Assembly (NCBI GenBank): GCA_963557065.1 | Contig: CAUWCT010000086.1 | Coordinates: 1 to 9,480, forward strand | Reading direction: 5' to 3' | Origin: UMGS1370 sp963557065 | GTDB lineage: Bacteria > Bacillota > Clostridia > Lachnospirales > Lachnospiraceae | Length of the DNA: 9,480 bases | Shown here: positions 1 to 4,723 of the stretch, piece by piece | Layout of the letters: each line of letters opens with the position of its first letter | Position numbering within the stretch: position 1 is the stretch's first letter | The notes under the pieces: generated by a model | Database searches by the model: none | The model's input: only the letters and a program-made list of their open reading frames with translations | What the model was told of the DNA's origin: nothing | Made by a program: the position numbers and the translations under genes

Positions 1-7
1 TGCGTTG

Positions 8-72
8 TCGTCAATCGACGATGCCACCGCATCGCCTCATTCCTCCGCCTTACAGACTGAAAATTCATTCTG
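8..72. repeat. GC-rich cluster of small stem-loops upstream of the PTS gene
   Basis: Three small inverted repeats lie close together. TCGTC (8-12) pairs with GACGA (17-21). CGATGC (19-24) pairs with GCATCG (29-34). CAGA-c-TGAA (53-61) pairs with TTCA-t-TCTG (64-72). The first two share bases 19-21, so they could only form alternately. The stretch is richer in GC than the AT-rich leader that follows. It could be the edge of an intergenic repeat family or the 3' end of a structured RNA from the preceding unit. It is cut by the window edge, so its full extent is unknown. Confidence 0.4.
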
Positions 73-86
73 CGTCATTATACTGA
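21..86 (+). CDS. Possible 21-residue ORF, coding status doubtful
   Basis: An ATG at 21 opens a 21-codon frame (MPPHRLIPPPYRLKIHSASLY) ending at TGA 84-86. It has no convincing ribosome-binding site: the preceding bases are a CG-rich hairpin. It lies wholly within the structured element at 8-72. The proline-rich basic peptide matches no domain I can name. The likeliest reading is that the DNA is a noncoding repeat that happens to be open in this frame. It is listed only because automatic annotation may call it a gene. Confidence 0.12.
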   Translation: MPPHRLIPPPYRLKIHSASLY

Positions 87-98
87 AAGTGAACGAGA

Positions 99-114
99 CA
101 GCACACGAGTCTTA
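99..114. promoter_or_regulatory. Possible weak auxiliary LacI-type half operator
   Basis: Read on the minus strand this is TAAGACTCGTGTGCTG. It shares the nine-base core ACTCGTGTG, including the central CG, with the five better sites, but the flanks do not match. Its centre lies 74 bp, about seven helical turns, upstream of the operator at 173-188, on the far side of the promoter. A repression loop is possible, but one degenerate match could be chance. Confidence 0.25.
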
Positions 115-129
115 CTTAGAAAAATCCTC

Positions 130-158
130 TGGACAAAAAGAAAACAGTTGATTAAAAT
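130..158 (+). promoter_or_regulatory. Sigma-A type promoter of the PTS IIC-IID gene
   Basis: TGGACA at 130-135 (five of six bases of the -35 consensus) and TAAAAT at 153-158 (five of six of the -10 consensus) are separated by exactly 17 bases. Transcription would start near 165, leaving a leader of roughly 50 bases that contains the operator at 173-188. This is read from sequence only. Confidence 0.6.
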
Positions 159-172
159 AGAAATAAAAAGAA

Positions 173-188
173 ATACACTTGTGTGTAC
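173..188. promoter_or_regulatory. LacI-family operator, site A (PTS gene)
   Basis: ATACACTTGTGTGTAC matches the window consensus ATACACTCGTRTGTAY at 15 of 16 positions. The difference is TG in place of the central CG. It lies 15 bases after the -10 box, just downstream of the expected start point, where a bound repressor would block initiation or early elongation. The non-CG centre suggests weaker binding than at the other sites. Confidence 0.6.
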
Positions 189-217
189 AAAAGAGAAAAT
201 GAAACGGGGGAAAGATA

Positions 218-1798
218 ATGGAAATTACCATTTTTCAATGTATTTGTATTGGAATCTGGACTGCTGTCTGCATGACCGGTATGCTGATGGGAACGTATCT
301 TACCCGCTGTCTGGTGATGGCGGCAGGGGTTGGAGTGATTCTGGGAGACATAGAGACCGGACTTCTCATGGGGGCAGTCGGGGAACTGGCTTTTTTAGGT
401 TTTGGAGTATCTTCCGGTGGATCGGTTCCGCCGAATCCGGCAGGGCCGGGCATTATAGGGGCGATTCTGGCCATTACCATGAAAAATCAGGGGGTAGATC
501 CGGAAGCAGCGTTGGCATATTCGTTTCCATTTGCTATTTTGATTCAATTCTTGATTACGGGAATTTATACAATAGCCACCGGACTTGTGCCAAAGGCGGA
601 GCAGGCAGTTTCCAAGGGGAATTATAAAACGTTTCATTTTCTTGCAAACAGTACCATTCTCATGTTTTTGGCGGCGGGATTCTCTATTGGTTTTTTGGCA
701 GCATTTCAAAATCAAAATCTGGAAGTGCTGATTGGCCTGATTCCCCAATGGCTGACAGAAGGATTGGAAACAGCCGGGAAACTTCTTCCGGCTGTAGGAT
801 TTGCAGTGATTTTAAGTGTTATGTTGAGTCGGGATATTGCTTTGTTCGCACTTTTTGGATATGTGATGACAGCATATTTAAACGGTTCTGTGATTGTAAC
901 GTTTCTGGCGGCATCAGCAGCAGCCGGTTTTGCAGTCTGGTATGGAAGAGGAGAAGGTTCCGGCAGGGCCAAAAAGAAAAATGGCAGGGGAAAAGAAGCT
1001 TCTTCGGATACTTCCATGCACCGGGAGCGTATTCCGCAAAAAGAATTGCGCCGTCTTTCCAGAAAAACAGGATTAAAAGCATATTTTCTTCAAAACAGCT
1101 ATAATTACGGCAATTATGAAGGGGTAGCTTATGCCGAAATCTTATACCCGGCATTAAAGAAAATGTGCAAAAATGAGGAAGAACTGCGCCGGGAATTAAA
1201 AGACAGCATGGGATACTGCAGCGTAAATCCCAATTTTTTGCCCATCCTCACCAGCTTTCATTTAGTCTCTTTTCAAAAGGGAATGTCCGCCAGAGAGACC
1301 AGAGACATCCGGCTGGCTTTGATGGGGCCTCTGGCCGGAATCGGGGATTCTCTGGTCCAGTTTTGTTTTGCTCCCATATTTTCCACAATCGGTGCTTCTA
1401 TGGCACAAAAGGGAATGATTGCAGGACCGATTGTGTTCCTTTTAGGAATGAACGGACTGCTTTTAGGGCTGAAACTGTTTAATGAAGAACTTGGATTTCG
1501 ATTGAGCACATCTTTGACAGATAGGATGAAAGACTATCTGGAGCCGGTTTCCAGAGGAGCCAGGATGGTTGGGACAGCGATTATAGCCGGTCTTGTAGTT
1601 ACCAGCGTAACGATTGATTTGGCAGAATTTCCTGTATGGGAGATGGTTGAAACCCTGTTTCCATCAGCGGCGGCAGTGGCACTGACAGGGATTTTGTTCT
1701 ATCTTGTCAAGGTAAGAAAGTGGAATATGTATCAGCTAGTAGGTGTCACATTGGCAGCAGGGATTATTTTGGAACAGTTTCGTCATGTGATGATTTAG
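218..1798 (+). CDS. Mannose-family PTS permease, fused IIC and IID domains
   Basis: This 526-residue membrane protein joins two subunits that are normally separate in mannose/fructose/sorbose-family phosphotransferase systems. Residues 1-242 resemble IIC: hydrophobic, with the conserved GELAFLGFG...PPNPAGPGIIGAI stretch near residues 55-90. Residues 243-275 form a charged, glycine-rich and lysine/arginine-rich cytoplasmic linker. Residues 276-526 resemble IID: an LRRLSRKTGLKAYFLQ.SYNYGN opening, a GPLAGIGDSLVQ loop typical of IID, and hydrophobic C-terminal helices. The length equals a usual IIC plus a usual IID. The start at 218 follows a GGGGG ribosome site seven bases away. Known IIC/IID pairs import hexoses or hexosamines while IIA and IIB pass on phosphate. 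No IIA or IIB gene is adjacent, and the gene has its own promoter and operator, so it appears to be transcribed alone. Family assignment is firm; the substrate is unknown. Confidence 0.88.
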   Translation: MEITIFQCICIGIWTAVCMTGMLMGTYLTRCLVMAAGVGVILGDIETGLLMGAVGELAFLGFGVSSGGSVPPNPAGPGIIGAILAITMKNQGVDPEAALAYSFPFAILIQFLITGIYTIATGLVPKAEQAVSKGNYKTFHFLANSTILMFLAAGFSIGFLAAFQNQNLEVLIGLIPQWLTEGLETAGKLLPAVGFAVILSVMLSRDIALFALFGYVMTAYLNGSVIVTFLAASAAAGFAVWYGRGEGSGRAKKKNGRGKEASSDTSMHRERIPQKELRRLSRKTGLKAYFLQNSYNYGNYEGVAYAEILYPALKKMCKNEEELRRELKDSMGYCSVNPNFLPILTSFHLVSFQKGMSARETRDIRLALMGPLAGIGDSLVQFCFAPIFSTIGASMAQKGMIAGPIVFLLGMNGLLLGLKLFNEELGFRLSTSLTDRMKDYLEPVSRGARMVGTAIIAGLVVTSVTIDLAEFPVWEMVETLFPSAAAVALTGILFYLVKVRKWNMYQLVGVTLAAGIILEQFRHVMI

Positions 1799-1826
1799 GC
1801 AGGAATAGATACCTGGCGGCTTCGCA

Positions 1827-1876
1827 TCCCCTTACAGTTGCCGGGAAGAGGTAAGGCCGGATTGCTGTAAGGTGGG
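1827..1876. terminator. Inverted repeat after the PTS gene, possible terminator or 3' stem
   Basis: CCTTACAG (1830-1837) and CTGTAAGG (1865-1872) are perfect reverse complements. Three more pairs extend the stem (1827-1829 with 1874-1876) across a one-base bulge. Inside it, CCGG at 1841-1844 can pair with CCGG at 1857-1860. No T-run follows directly, so it does not fit a simple intrinsic terminator. It may stabilise the 3' end of the PTS mRNA. Confidence 0.45.
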
Positions 1877-1896
1877 CATATTGCTCTAAAAAAATC

Positions 1897-1924
1897 TTGA
1901 CAAATCAGCAAACTGTGTTACTAT
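1897..1924 (+). promoter_or_regulatory. Sigma-A type promoter of the isomerase gene
   Basis: A perfect TTGACA at 1897-1902 is followed after 16 bases by TACTAT at 1919-1924. The regulator gene has the same TTGACA/TACTAT pair with 17 bases between. The expected start point near 1931 falls on the operator at 1931-1946. Confidence 0.7.
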
Positions 1925-1930
1925 AACTAC

Positions 1931-1946
1931 ATACACACGTGTTTAT
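1931..1946. promoter_or_regulatory. LacI-family operator, site B (isomerase gene)
   Basis: ATACACACGTGTTTAT is a 16-bp near-palindrome with a central CG; seven of eight base pairs are symmetrical. It starts six bases after the -10 box and so covers the expected transcription start. It shares the ATACAC.CGTGT core with site E at 4622-4637. Confidence 0.72.
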
Positions 1947-1988
1947 ATATGAGAAATTATACAAAACAGATAAATAGGAGGGGATAGC

Positions 1989-3335
1989 ATGAAGCAAAAA
2001 TTAAATGTAGGGTTTGTAACAACGTATTCCGGCCGTTGGCCAAAAGAACTTCCGGAGCAGCGGGATCGGGAGTATGGGGAATGGCTTGAGGAAACGCTTC
2101 CTCAGATCCATGTGGTAAAGGCTTCTGAGATTGGATGTACAAAGGAGGCATTAGAGTCCATTGCAGACCAGTTTAAGCAGGAGCGCGTAGATGTAATGGT
2201 TCTGGTCTACGGTGCGTTTACAGGAGACGACGCAGCGGCTTATCTGACCGAGACGGTACAGGTTCCCATTATTTTGTGGGCGCCCTATGAGGTTCCTTTT
2301 GAAAAAAATACCAGACTTTATGCCAATGCTCTTTGTTCCATGACTATGAATGCTGCATCTTTGCGCAGGTTGGGAGCAGTCTATCATACTGTATATGGCA
2401 GTAAAGAAGATGAGAGAGCTGCATCAAAGGTAAGAGCATTGATTTTGGCGTATCACACAGTAAAAGCCATGAAACAGACGAATCTGGGACTTTTGGGGTA
2501 CCGGCCGACTGCATTTTATAACTGTGCATTTGATGAGGGGCTGATTCGCAGGACGTTCGGAGTCAAGATCGAAGAGACAGACTTAAAAGTAGTTTTTGAT
2601 AAAATGGAAACTCTTCCGGAAGATGCCTGGAAGACAGACATGGAAAAAATGGAGCAGACCTACAACATGGACACTCTTCCGGACGGTCATTTAGAAAATC
2701 ATTCCAAACTGTACCTGGCGTTAAAAGAAGTCATGGAAGCCCAGGGCTATGATTATGGAGTAATTAAGTGCTGGCCTGAAATGGGAAATCTCCACACGAC
2801 TCCATGTGCAGTGCTGGGCCGTCTGGCAGATGACGGCGTTCATATTGGATGTGAGGGCGATGTGGATGCAGAACTGGCACAGATTGCAGAAAATTATCTG
2901 ACCGGACTGCCGACGTTTATTACAGATATGATTAATATTGATGAAGAAAGGAATACCATGACCTTCTGGCACTGCGGAAATGCGGCTCCTTCGCTGGCCA
3001 ATCCCAAATATGAACTGCTGATGAGAAATCACCCGCTGGCAGGACAGGGGACTGCATTTTGGGGCGCATTAAAGCCCGGAGCTGTAACCATTGCCAGGTT
3101 CTGCAATATTGACGGCGCTTATAAGCTGTTTTTGATGAAGGGCGAGGCGATTGACATGGATCGGTATACCAGAGGAATCATGGCCAATGTAAAGGTCGAA
3201 CGTCCGGTACGGGAAGTGATTGAGCAGATTATCGAAGAAGGCGTGCCTCATCACTACAGTCTGGTTTGGGCAGATGTGGCGGAAGAATTAAAACAGGTAT
3301 GCCAGCTGCTGCATATTCCGGTGATTCAGTTATAA
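1989..3335 (+). CDS. L-fucose/L-arabinose isomerase superfamily protein, sugar substrate unknown
   Basis: This 448-residue cytoplasmic protein has the layout of FucI-like ketol-isomerases, which convert an aldose to a ketose with a bound divalent metal. KCWPEM lies at 260-265, CEGDVDAEL at 288-296, FITDM ending at D313/M314, HCG at 328-330 and PHHYSLVWADV from 420. Glu289 and Asp313 are 24 residues apart, the same spacing as the metal ligands Glu337 and Asp361 of E. coli FucI; His421 or His422 would supply the third ligand. It is much shorter than FucI (about 590) or AraA (about 500), so it belongs to a shorter and poorly characterised branch. The start at 1989 follows AGGAGGGG five bases upstream. 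It has its own promoter and operator and lies just before the regulator gene. Relatives of this superfamily may isomerise fucose, arabinose or modified sugars, and the exact substrate cannot be read here. The leading guess is the sugar released or imported by the downstream operon. Confidence 0.75.
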   Translation: MKQKLNVGFVTTYSGRWPKELPEQRDREYGEWLEETLPQIHVVKASEIGCTKEALESIADQFKQERVDVMVLVYGAFTGDDAAAYLTETVQVPIILWAPYEVPFEKNTRLYANALCSMTMNAASLRRLGAVYHTVYGSKEDERAASKVRALILAYHTVKAMKQTNLGLLGYRPTAFYNCAFDEGLIRRTFGVKIEETDLKVVFDKMETLPEDAWKTDMEKMEQTYNMDTLPDGHLENHSKLYLALKEVMEAQGYDYGVIKCWPEMGNLHTTPCAVLGRLADDGVHIGCEGDVDAELAQIAENYLTGLPTFITDMINIDEERNTMTFWHCGNAAPSLANPKYELLMRNHPLAGQGTAFWGALKPGAVTIARFCNIDGAYKLFLMKGEAIDMDRYTRGIMANVKVERPVREVIEQIIEEGVPHHYSLVWADVAEELKQVCQLLHIPVIQL

Positions 3336-3337
3336 CC

Positions 3338-3391
3338 ATTCAGCCGGAAAAACTTATGAAAACAAGCTTTCAACGTTTTTTCCGGCTGAAT
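3338..3391. terminator. Long inverted repeat after the isomerase gene, likely terminator
   Basis: The arm ATTCAGCCGGAAAAAC (3338-3353) pairs with GTTTTTTCCGGCTGAAT (3375-3391) over its full length with a single bulged T. Within the loop, TGAAA (3357-3361) pairs with TTTCA (3368-3372), followed three bases later by six Ts at 3376-3381. The inner hairpin plus T-run resembles a weak intrinsic terminator, and the outer stem would sequester that T-run. It starts two bases after the isomerase stop codon and separates it from the regulator promoter. Confidence 0.6.
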
Positions 3392-3433
3392 CTTCGTATG
3401 GCTGAACAGTTGCAAAAATAGTTACAAAACAAC

Positions 3434-3462
3434 TTGACATTATCTGATGATTGTTGTACTAT
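3434..3462 (+). promoter_or_regulatory. Sigma-A type promoter of the LacI-family regulator gene
   Basis: A perfect TTGACA at 3434-3439 and TACTAT at 3457-3462 are separated by 17 bases. The expected start near 3469 sits at the edge of the operator at 3470-3485, which suggests that the regulator represses itself. Confidence 0.72.
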
Positions 3463-3469
3463 TTAGATA

Positions 3470-3485
3470 GTACATACGAGTGTAC
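3470..3485. promoter_or_regulatory. LacI-family operator, site C (autoregulation)
   Basis: GTACATACGAGTGTAC has a central CG and outer arms GTACA/TGTAC that are perfectly symmetrical. On the minus strand it reads GTACACTCGTATGTAC, almost identical to site D at 4591-4606; only the outermost base on each side differs. It begins eight bases after the -10 box. Confidence 0.72.
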
Positions 3486-3503
3486 ATATTAGCTGCACAG
3501 AGT

Positions 3504-3509
3504 AAGGAG
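3504..3509 (+). promoter_or_regulatory. Ribosome-binding site that fixes the regulator start
   Basis: AAGGAG lies eight bases before ATG 3518. A GTG at 3509-3511 is in the same frame but overlaps this site, so it cannot use it. The ATG at 3518 is therefore the better start. Confidence 0.75.
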
Positions 3510-3517
3510 TGGCGGGT

Positions 3518-4534
3518 ATGGCAGAGGGAAAAGAGCGGGTCACCCGCGCAGATGTAGCAAAGATGGCAGGGGTTAGTGAGACAGTTGTTTCGTACGTGAT
3601 TAACAACAATCGCTATGTTGCGATGGACAAGCGCAGGAGAGTAGAAGAGACAGTCAGGCTTTTAAATTACCGTCCCAACAACATTGCCAGGGCATTAAAG
3701 GGCAAGCAGAGCAACCAGATTCTGTTTATTGCGGATCACATTACCAATGAGTATTTTTCCAGCATTGTCAGTGAGATGGATAAGTATGCCTATAATTCCG
3801 GTTATCTGATTTCACTCTGCGCAAACCGCAACACAGAAGAGTTTATTTCTCAGGTCATCAGCAGACAGTATGACGGCATTATTGTCAGTTCCGCCAGTTT
3901 CCCACAGGAGTATGTAGAAAAGTTTACTCAGGCCGGGATTCCGGTAGTGGTATTCAGGCGTCTCCGTCACCAGAAGGCGATTGAGAAGGCTTCCTATCTG
4001 GGAACGGGACTTTACTCAGGTGCCAGATCAGCGATTAGCCATCTGATTCAAAAGGGATGCAGGAATATTATTTATATTGACCGCATCAGTGCCAGAGGCC
4101 ACATCAGTCCGCCGGATGATATGAGATTCAGCGGATTTGTGGATGAGATGGAGGCCAATGGATTTTTGGTAGGGCCGGAGAACATTATCTGTGGATGCAA
4201 AAGCCAGGAGGAACTGGAAGAAGAGGTTAAGCGCAGGCTTCGCACCGGTTCCCAGGTAGACGGGATATTTGGCCGGAATGATATGATTGCCTGCATTGCC
4301 ATGACAGCAGCAGTACAGATTGGATTTCGGGTACCGGATGATATTAAAGTGATAGGCTTTGATGATTCCAGCATCAGCCGTTTTTGCTCTCCGAAACTGA
4401 GCACCATCAGTCTGAAAAAAGCGGAGATTGCAAAGACAACGATAGATATGCTGACTCAAATGATTGGGGGAAATCAGCCGGACAATGTGGATTTTGATAC
4501 TACGCTGATAGAGAGAGACAGTACAAAGATATGA
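3518..4534 (+). CDS. LacI-family transcriptional repressor
   Basis: With the start at ATG 3518 this is a 338-residue protein of normal length for the family. An N-terminal helix-turn-helix spans about residues 10-29 (RADVAKMAGVSETVVSYVIN), followed by the hinge helix YRPNNIARALKG near 51-62. The hinge leucine (Leu60) corresponds to the one that family members insert at a central CG step of the operator, matching the CG centre of four of the five sites here. Residues about 65-335 form the periplasmic-binding-protein-like effector domain, including VDGIFGRNDMIA and VIGFDDSSISRF. The recognition helix starts with Glu21-Thr22 and has Tyr26, where LacI has Tyr17-Gln18 and Arg22. A site overlaps its own promoter start and the same motif occurs before the neighbouring units, so it probably controls the whole window. 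The inducer is unknown; a sugar from the pathway is likely. Confidence 0.93.
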   Translation: MAEGKERVTRADVAKMAGVSETVVSYVINNNRYVAMDKRRRVEETVRLLNYRPNNIARALKGKQSNQILFIADHITNEYFSSIVSEMDKYAYNSGYLISLCANRNTEEFISQVISRQYDGIIVSSASFPQEYVEKFTQAGIPVVVFRRLRHQKAIEKASYLGTGLYSGARSAISHLIQKGCRNIIYIDRISARGHISPPDDMRFSGFVDEMEANGFLVGPENIICGCKSQEELEEEVKRRLRTGSQVDGIFGRNDMIACIAMTAAVQIGFRVPDDIKVIGFDDSSISRFCSPKLSTISLKKAEIAKTTIDMLTQMIGGNQPDNVDFDTTLIERDSTKI

Positions 4535-4538
4535 AATA

Positions 4539-4573
4539 GCTGCTGTAAAGCAGATTTTAAACTGTTTTGCAGC
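4539..4573. terminator. Stem-loop after the regulator gene, possible terminator
   Basis: GCTGC (4539-4543) pairs with GCAGC (4569-4573), and AAAGCAG (4547-4553) pairs with CTGTTTT (4562-4568) using one G-T wobble. A three-base bulge lies at 4544-4546 and the loop is eight bases. It starts four bases after the stop codon. No T-run follows, so complete termination is doubtful and some read-through into the ABC operon is possible. Confidence 0.5.
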
Positions 4574-4590
4574 AAATATTTATCCAGGTA

Positions 4591-4606
4591 ATACATACGA
4601 GTGTAT
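4591..4606. promoter_or_regulatory. LacI-family operator, site D (ABC/sulfatase operon)
   Basis: ATACATACGAGTGTAT reads ATACACTCGTATGTAT on the minus strand, an exact fit to the window consensus with a central CG. It is the upstream member of a tandem pair; its centre is 31 bp, three helical turns, from site E. Confidence 0.72.
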
Positions 4607-4621
4607 ATAGAAAAAAGCGAC

Positions 4622-4637
4622 ATACACTCGTGTTGAC
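4622..4637. promoter_or_regulatory. LacI-family operator, site E (ABC/sulfatase operon)
   Basis: ATACACTCGTGTTGAC matches the consensus left arm and centre fully and is less symmetrical on the right. A TTGACA at 4633-4638 overlaps its end and could be a -35 box, but no good -10 box occurs 16-18 bases later, so the operon promoter is not resolved. Confidence 0.62.
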
Positions 4638-4663
4638 AGGCATTTTGTAAACCAGAAGCACTG

Positions 4664-4686
4664 CTGTGGAAAACTATTTTCCACAG
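4664..4686. promoter_or_regulatory. Perfect 10-bp dyad before the binding-protein gene
   Basis: CTGTGGAAAA (4664-4673) and TTTTCCACAG (4677-4686) are exact reverse complements around a CTA centre. It ends 37 bases before the start codon. It could be a protein-binding palindrome for a second regulator, or an RNA hairpin in the leader. No T-run follows, so it is not a simple terminator. Its two arms each resemble a DnaA box with one mismatch, which is probably coincidental. Confidence 0.55.
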
Positions 4687-4723
4687 GCACTATCATACAC
4701 AAAAAAGAAAGCGAGGAAGGGTT

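Noticed and set aside
148..627. A 159-codon + strand frame overlapping the PTS gene
   Set aside because: It lies in another frame of a well-supported IIC-IID gene, its first codon is a TTG within the promoter, and the product is low-complexity Gly/Arg/Ser-rich text without a domain.
1989..3335. Naming the isomerase fucI or araA
   Set aside because: It is much shorter than either enzyme and only the superfamily metal-site pattern is shared, so a gene symbol would overstate what is known.
3509..3517. GTG at 3509 as the start of the regulator
   Set aside because: It overlaps the AAGGAG ribosome site at 3504-3509 that is ideally placed for the ATG at 3518.
4633..4638. TTGACA as a -35 box of the ABC operon
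   Set aside because: No acceptable -10 hexamer lies 16-18 bases downstream, so I do not call a promoter here, although the operon must have one nearby.
4664..4686. Paired DnaA boxes or a replication origin
   Set aside because: The TTTTCCACA arms are one base from a DnaA box, but there is no box cluster, AT-rich unwinding region or replication gene; a generic dyad is the safer description.
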